A stretch of DNA of 64,000 nt from Exiguobacterium sp. s124 (GCF_018617485.1 NZ_JACSKH010000001.1:682001-746000), one strand, 5' to 3'. Shown: positions 8,127 through 19,760, counted from the first letter of the stretch. Translations and numbers: made by a program. Notes: generated by a model from the sequence alone, not told the origin.

Positions 8127-9155
8127 TTGATTCAATTACGAAACGTCGCCAAATGGTTCGATACGAAGAATGGTCGTGTCCAGGCGGTCGATGATGTGTC
8201 ACTAACGATTGATCGCGGTGAAATTTTTGGAATAATCGGATATTCGGGGGCGGGGAAGTCGACGCTCATCCGATTACTCAACCGTCTCGAGTCACCGTCT
8301 AGCGGTGAAATCGAGGTCGCCGGGAGTGAGCTCACGAAGCTCAGCCCGAAAGAATTACGAGGGGTTCGCAAAAACGTCTCGATGGTCTTCCAGCACTTTA
8401 ACCTTCTGTGGTCGCGCACGGTCGCAGAAAACATCAGCTTCCCACTCGAATTGATTGGGGTTCCAGCAAGTGAGCGGAAACGTCGGGTCCAAGAACTCGT
8501 TGAGCTCGTTGGATTGGCTGGTCGTGAAGACAGCTACCCATCACAATTATCGGGCGGTCAAAAACAGCGAGTCGGGATTGCCCGCGCGCTCGCTACGAAT
8601 CCAGAGGTGCTCCTCTGTGACGAAGCGACGAGTGCGCTCGACCCGAAGACGACGGATTCGATTCTCGAACTGCTCGTCAGCATCAATAAGAAACTCGGCT
8701 TGACGATCGTCCTCATCACGCATGAGATGCACGTCATTCAAAAGATTTGTCATCGTGTCGCCGTGATGGAAGCGGGGAAAGTCGTCGAGACGGGTCAAGT
8801 CTCTGACGTGTTCCAACATCCGGAACAACCGATCACGAAAGAATTCGTGAAGCAAATCGGAGCGGTCGACGATCTGTCGCTCACGTTCGAACACTTGAAA
8901 GCACGATACCCAAGTGGTCAAATCGTCAAATTGAAATTCTTGAATGAGACGGCGGAACAACCGATTTTGTCTGACGTCCTTAAAACACACGATATCGGAT
9001 TCAACATCATCGGCGGGAATGTGACCCAGTCACAAGTCGGTGCGCTCGGCACGCTATTCATCCAATTGATTGGGGAAGCAAGAGAAATCGACCGCGCCAT
9101 CGCGTCGATTCGTTCGCAATCTGTAGAAGTGGAGGTGGAAAGCGATGTTTCCTAA
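8127..9155 (+). CDS. metN: Methionine ABC transporter, ATP-binding protein
   Basis: A 342-aa ATPase of the methionine importer. Walker A GYSGAGKST at residues 38-46, signature LSGGQKQRVGIA near 140, Walker B VLLCDEATSALD near 163, H-loop ITHEMHV, and a C-terminal NIL domain from about residue 260 that binds methionine for trans-inhibition in this family. The start is TTG 8127, preceded by AGGAGGG at a 7-nt distance; upstream in-frame ATGs lie in the riboswitch and are not plausible. Overlaps metI by 11 bp. Expression is under the S-box. Confidence 0.95.
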   Translation: MIQLRNVAKWFDTKNGRVQAVDDVSLTIDRGEIFGIIGYSGAGKSTLIRLLNRLESPSSGEIEVAGSELTKLSPKELRGVRKNVSMVFQHFNLLWSRTVAENISFPLELIGVPASERKRRVQELVELVGLAGREDSYPSQLSGGQKQRVGIARALATNPEVLLCDEATSALDPKTTDSILELLVSINKKLGLTIVLITHEMHVIQKICHRVAVMEAGKVVETGQVSDVFQHPEQPITKEFVKQIGAVDDLSLTFEHLKARYPSGQIVKLKFLNETAEQPILSDVLKTHDIGFNIIGGNVTQSQVGALGTLFIQLIGEAREIDRAIASIRSQSVEVEVESDVS

Positions 9156-9807
9156 CGTAGACTGGCAAATCATGATGGAACAGACTTGGGAGACGTTATA
9201 CATGACGCTCGTCGCAGGTGTCGCGACGTTTGTGATCGGACTCGCTTTAGGTTTGATTCTCTATATTACAAACGAATCGCTATTATTGAAGAATCGTCCG
9301 ATTTACGTCTTTGTCAGCGCGATCGTCAACGTGTTTCGTTCGATCCCGTTCATCATCTTGATCATCTTACTCATCCCGTTCACGTTGTTCCTGCTCGGTA
9401 CGATGCTCGGTTCGACGGCGGCGCTTCCGGCGCTCATCATCGGAGCGGCACCATTCTACGCCCGAATGGTCGAACTTGCGCTTCGTGAAGTCGACCGTGG
9501 TGTCATCGAGGCGGCCGAATCGATGGGAGCAACGAAATGGCAAATCATTTATAAAGTCTTGATTCCGGAAGCTCTTCCGGCAATCGTATCAGGACTCACG
9601 GTGACCATCGTTGCCATCGTCGGTTATACGGCGATGGCAGGGGTCGTCGGGGGCGGCGGACTCGGGAACTTGGCCTTCTTGGAAGGGTTCCAGCGCTCAC
9701 AAAACGACGTCACGTTCGTGGCGACGGTGCTCATCTTGATCATCGTGTTCGTCATCCAATTCATCGGTGACCGACTCGTCACAAAAATTGATAAACGTTC
9801 AGCTTAA
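9145..9807 (+). CDS. metI: Methionine ABC transporter permease
   Basis: A 220-aa inner-membrane permease with about five membrane helices and the EAA loop EAAESMGATKWQIIYKVLIPEAL (~res. 128-150), which docks on MetN. Equivalent to B. subtilis metP/yusB. Overlaps the metN 3' end; GGAGGTGG precedes the ATG. Confidence 0.95.
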   Translation: MFPNVDWQIMMEQTWETLYMTLVAGVATFVIGLALGLILYITNESLLLKNRPIYVFVSAIVNVFRSIPFIILIILLIPFTLFLLGTMLGSTAALPALIIGAAPFYARMVELALREVDRGVIEAAESMGATKWQIIYKVLIPEALPAIVSGLTVTIVAIVGYTAMAGVVGGGGLGNLAFLEGFQRSQNDVTFVATVLILIIVFVIQFIGDRLVTKIDKRSA

Positions 9808-9837
9808 TCACACATATACCATTTGGAGGGATTCATT

Positions 9838-10671
9838 ATGAAAACTTGGAAAACAGTACTCGGATTGACAGCATTATCAGCATTCACAGTTCTCGCGGCT
9901 TGCGGCGGGGAAGAGGCAGACACAGGGTCTGGCGATGAAAAGACATTGATCGTCGGTGCATCGAACGTACCACACGCTGAGATTTTAGAGCACGTACAAG
10001 AAGAATATGAAGCAAAAGGTTACAAACTCGAAATCAAGAAGTTCCAAGACTACGTGCTTCCAAACAAGACGCTCGCAAGCGGGGAACTCGATGCGAACTA
10101 CTTCCAACACGAGCCATACCTCGAGTCACAAATGGCTGAAAACAAAGACTACAAATTCGCATCTGCGGGTGGTGTTCACATCGAGCCAATCGGTGTCTAC
10201 TCACAAGACTACAAATCGCTCGACGAACTTCCTGAAGGTGCGGAAATCATCATGAGTTCATCGGTCGCTGACCACGGACGTATCCTCACGATGCTCCAAT
10301 CAGAAGGTCTCATCACGCTTGCTGAAGGCAAGACAGTCGATGCGACAGTCTCTGACATCGTCGACAACCCGAAAAACTTGAAATTTAAGACGGACGTTGA
10401 AGCAGCACTTCTTCCGACAGCTTACAACAACGGAGAAGGCGATGCGGTACTCATCAACACGAACTACGCAATCGATGCAGGCCTCAACCCACTTGAAGAT
10501 GCCATCGCACTCGAAGGCGAAGACTCACCATACGTCAACTTGATCGTCACACGTGAAGGAGACGAAGAAGATGAGCGCGTCAAGGCACTTCTCGAAGTAT
10601 TGACTTCTGAAGAGACACAACAGTGGATCTTGGACGAATACAAAGGTGCGGTCGTACCGGTACAACAATAA
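9838..10671 (+). CDS. metQ: Methionine-binding lipoprotein
   Basis: A 277-aa NlpA/MetQ-family substrate-binding lipoprotein. Signal peptide with lipobox LAAC and the lipidated Cys22; the body carries family blocks VGASNVPHAEILE, DYVLPNKTLASGELDANYFQHEPYL and GVYSQDYKSLDELP. It captures extracellular methionine and delivers it to MetI. ATG 9838 is preferred (TTTGGAGGG at 8 nt) over an upstream in-frame codon. 30 bp after metI; terminator follows. Confidence 0.96.
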   Translation: MKTWKTVLGLTALSAFTVLAACGGEEADTGSGDEKTLIVGASNVPHAEILEHVQEEYEAKGYKLEIKKFQDYVLPNKTLASGELDANYFQHEPYLESQMAENKDYKFASAGGVHIEPIGVYSQDYKSLDELPEGAEIIMSSSVADHGRILTMLQSEGLITLAEGKTVDATVSDIVDNPKNLKFKTDVEAALLPTAYNNGEGDAVLINTNYAIDAGLNPLEDAIALEGEDSPYVNLIVTREGDEEDERVKALLEVLTSEETQQWILDEYKGAVVPVQQ

Positions 10672-10679
10672 GCAATCTC

Positions 10680-10712
10680 GACTCAGGGGACACTCTCCTG
10701 AGTCTTTTTTTG
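10680..10712 (+). terminator. Terminator of metNIQ
   Basis: GACTCAGGGG / CTCCTGAGTC hairpin with short loop and seven T residues. Confidence 0.88.
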
Positions 10713-10770
10713 TCTAGTGTTCTTTCATGAAGAGAAGTACACTATATATGAAAGAAAAGGGGGGATTTGG

Positions 10771-11985
10771 ATGAAGCTCACACAGATTCATCCGCTGACG
10801 TGGGGCGTCCTGTTCGGGACGTTTTTTGCACGACTGGCAACGTTTTTTGTCATGCCATTTTTTGCGATCTATTTGGCCACACTCGGGTTTTCAGCGAGTG
10901 TGATTGGAACGATTTTTGCCGTGACGGCGCTTTCGGGTCTGTTCATGAGCTTCTTTGGGGGAACACTTTCTGACCGATATGGGCGAAAACAGCTCATGCT
11001 AATCGGGATCGTGCTCAATGCCGTTACGTTCGCTGGCCTCGCGCTTGCGAACGAACTGTTTTGGTTTTACATGCTATCCATGTTGATGGGGATGTCGCGA
11101 TCTTTCTTAGAACCGGCTTCACGTGCTCTCATTAGTGACACGACGCAGGCAGATCAGCGGGTCATCGTCTATAACGTCCGTTACTTCATGATCAACATCG
11201 CCGCGGCCATCGGACCACTCTTAGCGGTTGTCTTATCACTCACCGGTGTGAAGACCGCGTTCTTCGTTGTGACGGCTGTCTACATCGTGTATGGAATCAT
11301 CATCTCGATCTTGTTTTACAAATATCCGTTTGAAGAAGGGGACGGGGTCAAAGCACGCCCGCGCTTGACGGAGACGTTTCGCGTTTTACGGGACGATCGG
11401 ACGTTTCGTGCGGTCATCATCGGGATGATCTTTGCGATTATCGGTTACAGTCAGTTCAATTCGACGCTTCCTCAATTTATCGCGCTAAGCGACGGATTAG
11501 AAGACGGTTCAAGATTGTTCGCTTACTTATTGACGACAAACGCCATCACGGTGCTCATCGTCCAGTATCCGATTATGCGTTTCGGGATTCGTGTCTCTCC
11601 CATCAAGTCACTCTTTTTTGGAATCTCGACATTATCGTTCGGACTTCTGCTCATCGGATTTGCGACGGTGGAGTGGGTTCTCTTTGTCGCGATGGCCATT
11701 TTCACGGTCGGCGAGGTGTTGATGTTCACGATGACGGACGTGTTGACGGACGAACTGGCGCCAGAACATCTGCGGGGAACTTATTTTGGGGCGATGGGAT
11801 TGACATCACTCGGTCAGACGATTGGGCCGATTATCGGAGGCGTTTTACTGGATACGTTCGGCCAATCATCACTTCCGGTATTCGGAAGCTTGGCGGTGTT
11901 GACGGGGTGTGGTGCCTTCTTCTTCGCTGCCGCCGTACGAGAGCGGAAAGCCGTTCTCGCACTCGTCGAGGAGAATGCCGGATAA
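10771..11985 (+). CDS. MFS transporter (drug exporter-like)
   Basis: A 404-aa major facilitator protein with 12 predicted membrane helices. The MFS motif A analogue GTLSDRYGRKQLM lies after helix 2 (~res. 62-74); LISDTTQADQR and a second-half motif are also visible. ATG 10771 follows AAAAGGGGGGATTTGG; an in-frame codon 54 bp upstream has no RBS. Sequence style is that of the small drug-export MFS proteins of Bacillales; substrate unknown. Stands alone between metNIQ and suf; no clear terminator after it. Confidence 0.82.
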   Translation: MKLTQIHPLTWGVLFGTFFARLATFFVMPFFAIYLATLGFSASVIGTIFAVTALSGLFMSFFGGTLSDRYGRKQLMLIGIVLNAVTFAGLALANELFWFYMLSMLMGMSRSFLEPASRALISDTTQADQRVIVYNVRYFMINIAAAIGPLLAVVLSLTGVKTAFFVVTAVYIVYGIIISILFYKYPFEEGDGVKARPRLTETFRVLRDDRTFRAVIIGMIFAIIGYSQFNSTLPQFIALSDGLEDGSRLFAYLLTTNAITVLIVQYPIMRFGIRVSPIKSLFFGISTLSFGLLLIGFATVEWVLFVAMAIFTVGEVLMFTMTDVLTDELAPEHLRGTYFGAMGLTSLGQTIGPIIGGVLLDTFGQSSLPVFGSLAVLTGCGAFFFAAAVRERKAVLALVEENAG

Positions 11986-12022
11986 TGTCTTGATTTCCTA
12001 CTATTAGCATTCTCAACTTTTA

Positions 12023-12040
12023 TCATTCTATTGAGAATGA
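12023..12040. promoter_or_regulatory. Inverted repeat upstream of the suf promoter
   Basis: Perfect 7-4-7 palindrome TCATTCTATTGAGAATGA, ending 17 bp before the suf -35. Resembles a metalloregulator-type operator in layout but is not a good Fur or PerR box. Confidence 0.5.
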
Positions 12041-12057
12041 ATTCTAAGGTGAGTCGC

Positions 12058-12086
12058 TTGAAATAAAAAAATTACTAGTCTAAGAT
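12058..12086 (+). promoter_or_regulatory. Sigma-A promoter of the suf operon
   Basis: TTGAAA (12058-12063), 17-nt spacer, TAAGAT (12081-12086), about 60 bp before sufC. Confidence 0.7.
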
Positions 12087-12102
12087 TAGAATATATCTAA
12101 TC
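12084..12102. promoter_or_regulatory. Palindrome over the suf -10 and start point
   Basis: Perfect 7-5-7 inverted repeat GATTAGA/TCTAATC that overlaps the -10 hexamer and expected transcription start; placement fits a repressor operator. Confidence 0.5.
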
Positions 12103-12145
12103 TACGCCATTCACTATGGCGAGAAAATACGGAAGGGGTATCCGA

Positions 12146-12925
12146 ATGTCTAACGTACCACAAATGAAAATTGATGACCTCCGCGTCTCAATCGAAGGAA
12201 AAGAGATTGTCAAAGGTCTTAACCTAGAAATTAAAGGTGGCGAAATTCATGCCATCATGGGTCCAAACGGGACTGGTAAATCAACACTCGCATCAGCACT
12301 CATGGGTCATCCACTTTATGAGGTCACTGGGGGAAGCGTCGAATTAAACGGCGAAGATGTCCTCGAGATGGAAGTCGACGAGCGTGCACAAGCAGGGATG
12401 TTCCTTGCGATGCAGTACCCGGCTGAAATCAGCGGTGTTACAAACGCAGACTTCTTGCGTTCAGCAATCAACTCACGTCGTGAAGAAGGTCAAGAAATCT
12501 CGCTCATGAAGTTCATCCGTGAACTCGATGCGAAGATGGAACTTCTCGAAATCCCTTCAGAAATGGCACACCGTTACTTAAACGAAGGATTCTCAGGTGG
12601 TGAGAAGAAACGTAACGAAATTCTTCAAATGATGATGATCCAACCGAACATCGCCATCTTGGATGAAATCGACTCAGGTCTTGATATCGATGCACTCAAA
12701 GTTGTCGCAAAAGGTGTCAACGAAATGCGTTCAGAAGAGTTTGGCTGCTTGATCATCACGCACTACCAACGTCTCCTCAACTATATCGAACCAGACTTCG
12801 TACACATCATGATGGACGGTAAAATCGTCATGTCTGGTGGCAAAGAGCTCGCACAGCGACTCGAAGCAGAAGGTTACGACTGGGTGAAGCAAGAACTCGG
12901 AATGACAGTAGACACAGAAGCGTAA
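12146..12925 (+). CDS. sufC: Fe-S cluster assembly ATPase SufC
   Basis: A 259-aa ABC-type ATPase of the SufBCD scaffold. Walker A GPNGTGKST at residues 39-47; SufC-specific signature FSGGEKKRNEILQMM and Walker B IAILDEIDSGLDIDAL; H-loop ITHYQRLL. ATG 12146 is chosen because GGAAGGGG lies 7 bp upstream; the frame is open 30 bp earlier without an RBS. First gene of sufCDSUB, the standard Bacillota order and the essential Fe-S assembly pathway in that group. Confidence 0.96.
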   Translation: MSNVPQMKIDDLRVSIEGKEIVKGLNLEIKGGEIHAIMGPNGTGKSTLASALMGHPLYEVTGGSVELNGEDVLEMEVDERAQAGMFLAMQYPAEISGVTNADFLRSAINSRREEGQEISLMKFIRELDAKMELLEIPSEMAHRYLNEGFSGGEKKRNEILQMMMIQPNIAILDEIDSGLDIDALKVVAKGVNEMRSEEFGCLIITHYQRLLNYIEPDFVHIMMDGKIVMSGGKELAQRLEAEGYDWVKQELGMTVDTEA

Positions 12926-12937
12926 GGAGGCTGTACG

Positions 12938-15852
<2,915 letters not shown>

Positions 15853-15871
15853 GGAGAAGGAGGAGACCGAT

Positions 15872-17269
15872 ATGGCAAAGAACATGCCGGAAATTGGCGA
15901 TTATAAATACGGCTTCCATGATCGGGACGTTTCGATTTTCCGTTCAGGCCGCGGCTTGACGACAGAAATCGTAGAGACGATCTCGCGCATGAAAGAAGAG
16001 CCACAATGGATGCTCGACTTCCGTTTGAAGTCGTTGGATCACTTTAACAAGATGGCGATGCCGACATGGGGCGGAGACCTCTCGGCACTTGATTTCGATG
16101 AAATCACTTACTATGTCAAACCATCTGAGAAGACAGAACGCTCATGGGACGAGGTACCAGAAGAAATCAAACGTACGTTTGACAAGCTCGGTATCCCAGA
16201 AGCAGAGCAAAAATACTTGGCAGGTGTCTCGGCTCAGTATGAGTCTGAGGTTGTCTACCACAGCATGCAAGAAGACTTCGAAGAAAAAGGTGTCATCTTC
16301 AAAGATACAGACACTGCACTTAAAGAAGACGAAGAAATCTTCAAAGAGTACTTCGGGAAGTTGATTCCGCCGACGGACAACAAGTTCGCAGCCCTCAACT
16401 CAGCAGTTTGGTCGGGTGGCTCGTTCATCTACGTACCAAAAGGCGTAAAACTCGAGCAACCGCTTCAAGCCTACTTCCGCATCAACTCGGAAAACATGGG
16501 TCAGTTCGAGCGTACGCTCATCATCGTCGACGAAGGCGCATCGGTTCATTACGTTGAAGGATGTACAGCACCGGTTTACACAACGAACTCGCTTCACTCA
16601 GCGGTCGTTGAGATTTTCGTCAACAAAGATGCATACTGCCGTTACACGACAATCCAAAACTGGGCGAACAACGTCTACAACTTGGTAACGAAACGTGCAG
16701 TCTGTGAAGCGGGTGGATCGATGGAGTGGATCGATGGAAACATCGGATCGAAACTCACGATGAAATACCCGGCTGTCATCTTGAAAGGGGAAGGCGCACG
16801 TGGGATGACACTCTCTATCGCCCTCGCTGGTAAAGGACAGCACCAAGACGCTGGAGCGAAAATGATTCACCTCGCACCGAACACGTCGTCGTCAATCGTC
16901 TCGAAATCGATTTCGAAACAAGGCGGAAAAGTATCATACCGCGGAATTGTCCACTTCGGCCGTAAGGCGAAGGGCGCACGCTCGAACATCGAGTGTGACA
17001 CGCTCATCATGGACAACGAGTCGACGTCAGATACAATCCCGTACAACGAAATCTTGAACGACCAAGTGTCGCTCGAGCACGAAGCGAAAGTCTCAAAAGT
17101 GTCAGAAGAGCAACTCTTCTACCTCATGAGCCGTGGAATCTCGGAAGAAGAAGCAACAGAAATGATCGTAATGGGCTTCATCGAGCCATTCACAAAAGAA
17201 TTGCCAATGGAATATGCGGTCGAGATGAACCGTCTCATCAAGTTTGAGATGGAAGGTTCGATTGGGTAA
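15872..17269 (+). CDS. sufB: Fe-S cluster assembly protein SufB; its 3' end is the phage attachment site
   Basis: A 465-aa SufB of normal length, with [46 protein letters not shown] and [20 protein letters not shown]. It is the central scaffold subunit. The last 26 bp (from 17240) are duplicated at 51287, where the host sequence resumes. The duplicated copy also encodes the ending E-G-S-I-G-stop, differing only by a synonymous Gly codon (GGG here, GGA at the right end), so integration leaves the protein unchanged. The natural operon terminator is now at 51328. Confidence 0.96.
   Translation: MAKNMPEIGDYKYGFHDRDVSIFRSGRGLTTEIVETISRMKEEPQWMLDFRLKSLDHFNKMAMPTWGGDLSALDFDEITYYVKPSEKTERSWDEVPEEIKRTFDKLGIPEAEQKYLAGVSAQYESEVVYHSMQEDFEEKGVIFKDTDTALKEDEEIFKEYFGKLIPPTDNKFAALNSAVWSGGSFIYVPKGVKLEQPLQAYFRINSENMGQFERTLIIVDEGASVHYVEGCTAPVYTTNSLHSAVVEIFVNKDAYCRYTTIQNWANNVYNLVTKRAVCEAGGSMEWIDGNIGSKLTMKYPAVILKGEGARGMTLSIALAGKGQHQDAGAKMIHLAPNTSSSIVSKSISKQGGKVSYRGIVHFGRKAKGARSNIECDTLIMDNESTSDTIPYNEILNDQVSLEHEAKVSKVSEEQLFYLMSRGISEEEATEMIVMGFIEPFTKELPMEYAVEMNRLIKFEMEGSIG
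17240..17265 (+). repeat. attL core repeat
   Basis: 26 bp identical to 51287-51312; with one mismatch the match extends to 17270 (30 of 31). It lies inside the sufB 3' end. Confidence 0.93.
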
Positions 17270-17319
17270 TGGCTTAACATCAGTGTTTTTAGGGTTATTT
17301 TGAGGCTCGGGTTCACCCC

Positions 17320-17341
17320 AGCCCTCAATTAGCCCTCAATT
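17320..17341. repeat. Tandem arm-type repeats next to attL
   Basis: Two immediately adjacent 11-bp copies of AGCCCTCAATT. The AGCCCTCA core recurs three times near attR (51154-51182). Placement inside the prophage ends fits binding sites for the integrase N-terminal domain. Confidence 0.6.
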
Positions 17342-17419
17342 TCCATGGGATGAAACTGTTTTTTATAAAAATTTATTTTTAGTCTTTGAGTTTTTTAAAA
17401 ATTCAAGTTCAGTTGTTGG

Positions 17420-17448
17420 TTGACGTTCGAGACGATTTACGATACCAT
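17420..17448 (+). promoter_or_regulatory. Sigma-A promoter upstream of abiF
   Basis: TTGACG (17420-17425), 17-nt spacer, TACCAT (17443-17448). Predicted start near 17455, only 8 nt before the hairpin at 17463. Confidence 0.65.
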
Positions 17449-17454
17449 TAAATT

Positions 17455-17496
17455 ATCGATCAAGCTCAGCTCCTTACGAGGACTGAGCTATTTTTA
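17455..17496 (+). ncRNA. Possible short RNA or attenuator hairpin upstream of abiF
   Basis: AGCTCAG (17464-17470) pairs with CTGAGCT, and the inner TCCT pairs with AGGA around a TACG loop; ATTTTT follows. A transcript from the promoter at 17420 would be about 40 nt ending in this terminator-like hairpin, with partial read-through into the HEPN gene 30 bp downstream. This is the layout of toxin genes with RNA antitoxins, but no antitoxin activity can be read from sequence. Confidence 0.45.
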
Positions 17497-17522
17497 TGGA
17501 GTGATGGAAATGGGGAAATACT

Positions 17523-18488
17523 ATGAAGCCTTTTAAAACATTTCGTCAACAACTCAAAATTCTTCGAGACCGTGGGCTTTTGATTCCGGATGGTTCAAAA
17601 GCAATGAGGGTGTTAGAAAGAGAAGGCTATTATGCTTTGATAAACGGATATAAGGATTTGTTTCTTGAATTAGATTCAAACGATAAACCGTTAATACCTG
17701 ATCAATACAAAGTGGGATCGACGTTTGATGAAATATGTCAGCTGTACTCTTTTGATAGAAGTGTAAGAAACTTAATTCTAGAGTATATCTTGATTTTCGA
17801 AAGTAGTATTAAAGCAAAAGTTTCCTATCGTTTTTCCGAAAAGTACAAAGAGCCTCATGCTTATTTAGTTATGAAAAACTATAGCAGAGACCCCGCCCAT
17901 CTTAAAGATGTTCTTTCGTTAATCTCTACAATATCTAGCACTATCTCTAAAAAAGGAAACTCTAAAAATAATCCTGTTAAGCATTATCTCGACAATCATG
18001 ATGGAGTTCCTTTGTGGGTATTGGTTAATTATCTAACTATCGGTAACATGAATTACTTTTATAAGTGTCTAACAAACTCACTTCAAAACACAATAGCGCA
18101 AGACTTTGCGATAAACTACAATCGAGATTATCAATCAACAGAACACATAACTCCAGAAATGATAATGAATGTGTTGAAAATTTCTAACTTTTTCCGTAAT
18201 GTTTGTGCTCATGAAGAACGATTATATAGTTATAAGGTTCAAAACCCTCCGAAGAATAGGCAATTCAGTTCTGTACTCAATATTCCTGCAGAGCATCTGA
18301 GGGATGGGAAACTATTTACCTTAGTGTCATTTCTAAAAATTGTTCTCCCTAAAAACGAACACAAACAGTTGGTAATAGAGTTAAACAAGTTGATTAACGA
18401 TTATCAAGGAAAATTTGTCTCTGTCAGCTTTAATGATATCCTTGAGAATATGGGTTTTCCGAGGAATTGGAGAACATATTTTCAGTAA
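17523..18488 (+). CDS. Abi_2 / AbiD-AbiF family abortive-infection protein (HEPN)
   Basis: A 321-aa protein of the Abi_2 (AbiD/AbiF) family: N-terminal KTFRQQLKILRDRGL…LEREGYYALINGYK, then FDRSVRNLILEYILIFESSIKAKVSY, and the HEPN motif R225-N-V-C-A-H230 (R-x4-H) followed by EERLY. Members cause abortive infection, and AbiF-type HEPN proteins have been linked to adjacent structured RNAs and to the ancestry of Cas13. Marked AT-richness against the flanking suf genes indicates separate acquisition. It lies between attL and the integrase, a usual slot for prophage cargo. ATG 17523 follows a weak GGGGAAA. Confidence 0.85.
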   Translation: MKPFKTFRQQLKILRDRGLLIPDGSKAMRVLEREGYYALINGYKDLFLELDSNDKPLIPDQYKVGSTFDEICQLYSFDRSVRNLILEYILIFESSIKAKVSYRFSEKYKEPHAYLVMKNYSRDPAHLKDVLSLISTISSTISKKGNSKNNPVKHYLDNHDGVPLWVLVNYLTIGNMNYFYKCLTNSLQNTIAQDFAINYNRDYQSTEHITPEMIMNVLKISNFFRNVCAHEERLYSYKVQNPPKNRQFSSVLNIPAEHLRDGKLFTLVSFLKIVLPKNEHKQLVIELNKLINDYQGKFVSVSFNDILENMGFPRNWRTYFQ

Positions 18489-18546
18489 GGTAATTTATAA
18501 AAAGTCAGAGCCCATCAAAAATGTTCGAGTTTCATAGAAATCACAC

Positions 18547-18594
18547 GTAAAATAGCCGACAGACCTATGAGGTCAATCGGCTATTTTTTTATAC
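18547..18594. terminator. Bidirectional terminator between abiF and integrase
   Basis: AATAGCCGA…GACCT ATG AGGTC…TCGGCTATT with A-run on the left and T-run on the right; it overlaps the integrase stop codon. Confidence 0.85.
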
Positions 18595-19760
18595 ATTTTA
18601 GAACTTTTTAAGCGCTCTTCATAAAGATCCATCGCATCGTGTTCAATTTTCTTCGAGACGTGGAGATAGATGTTCATCGTGATCTTCGTGTCGGCATGGC
18701 CAAGACGATCCGCCACGTATTTTACATCGGCACCCGCCTCCAGTAAGTGGACCGCATGGGTGTGACGGAGGACGTGTGGGCTGATATGCTGTACACCACT
18801 CTTCTTACAGGCATCCCGCAGGTAGTCCCTCACAATGCTCGTGCGGAGCCACGTCCCATTCGGGCTATGGAACACGAGTGGGAGTTCAGGCTTCTTGTAA
18901 TTCGGATAGGCGAGATACACTTCCTTTTGACTGGTCCGGTGCCGTCGCATGAGCTCGTTCGTTTGGGCATCGATCCGCAGCGTTCGGTTCGCCTTCTTCG
19001 TCTTCGGTTTCGTCACCTTGAGCTCCAGTTTCGAACCGAATGAGAGGGTCTTGTTCACACGAACGGTGCCGGCATCCAGGTCGATGTCCTCCCATTCGAG
19101 AGCCAGCGCCTCTCCGACGCGTAGGCCGGTCCGTGCGATCAATGTGAAGAGGGCAAGATATTGGATGGAGCGCTTGTACTTCCCGTGTGGCGTTTGTTCC
19201 AGATAGCCGAGCAGGCGGTTGAGCTCGTCCATCTCTAGAAATTCAAGTATGCCGTCGTCCTCATCGGGCGTATCGTCCCGTTTCGATATCTGGATCCGAT
19301 GTGCCGGGTTCTTTTCAATGAGGTTCATATCCAAAAGAGCATGATCGAGGATGCTCGAGAACGTCGAATGGAAAGAACGGACGGTACCGAGGCTATAGAC
19401 CTCGACCTTCTCGTTGATCCACTTTTGATACATGACCCGGTTAATGTCGATTAGCCGGCATTGCCCGAACTGAGGGATGAGGTGGTTCCTGACGGTCCGG
19501 CTGATGCGGTCGTAGGTCGACTCTTTGACGTGTGGTCGTTTGAACGTCTCTAGCCATTCCAGGGCGAACGTGTCGAAGCGTACGTTCTGATCCATCACGA
19601 ACGTGTTGTTCAGCAGTTTCGCCTCTTCCTTGGCCGCGGCCATCTGCGCCTCGCGCTTCGAGCCGAAGTTGCTGCGGGATCGCTCCCGCCGTCGTCCGAC
19701 CTCATCATAAAAATAGATGCGGTATTGCCATTTTCCGTTCCGTTTTCGAAAAATTGCCAT
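18573..19760 (-). CDS. int: Tyrosine-type site-specific integrase
   Basis: A 395-aa phage integrase. N-terminal arm-binding domain (residues ~1-60, MAIFRKRNGKWQYRIYFYD), SAM-like core-binding domain (~60-165) and catalytic domain with the Arg in ARTGLRVGEALALEW, HVLRHTHAVHLLEAG, LGHADTKIT and a Tyr in MNIYLHV. ATG 19760 is chosen because AAGGAG lies 8 nt upstream; the GTG at 19769 overlaps that RBS. It inserts the phage at the sufB 3' end and, with an excisionase, removes it. The presence of an arm-binding domain fits the AGCCCTCA repeats at both prophage ends. Confidence 0.95.
   Translation of the reverse strand: MAIFRKRNGKWQYRIYFYDEVGRRRERSRSNFGSKREAQMAAAKEEAKLLNNTFVMDQNVRFDTFALEWLETFKRPHVKESTYDRISRTVRNHLIPQFGQCRLIDINRVMYQKWINEKVEVYSLGTVRSFHSTFSSILDHALLDMNLIEKNPAHRIQISKRDDTPDEDDGILEFLEMDELNRLLGYLEQTPHGKYKRSIQYLALFTLIARTGLRVGEALALEWEDIDLDAGTVRVNKTLSFGSKLELKVTKPKTKKANRTLRIDAQTNELMRRHRTSQKEVYLAYPNYKKPELPLVFHSPNGTWLRTSIVRDYLRDACKKSGVQHISPHVLRHTHAVHLLEAGADVKYVADRLGHADTKITMNIYLHVSKKIEHDAMDLYEERLKSSKMYKKIAD

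Noticed and set aside
17504-17536. 10-codon ORF overlapping the abiF start
   Set aside because: RBS too close and the peptide is too short to support; noted only as a possible translational modulator.
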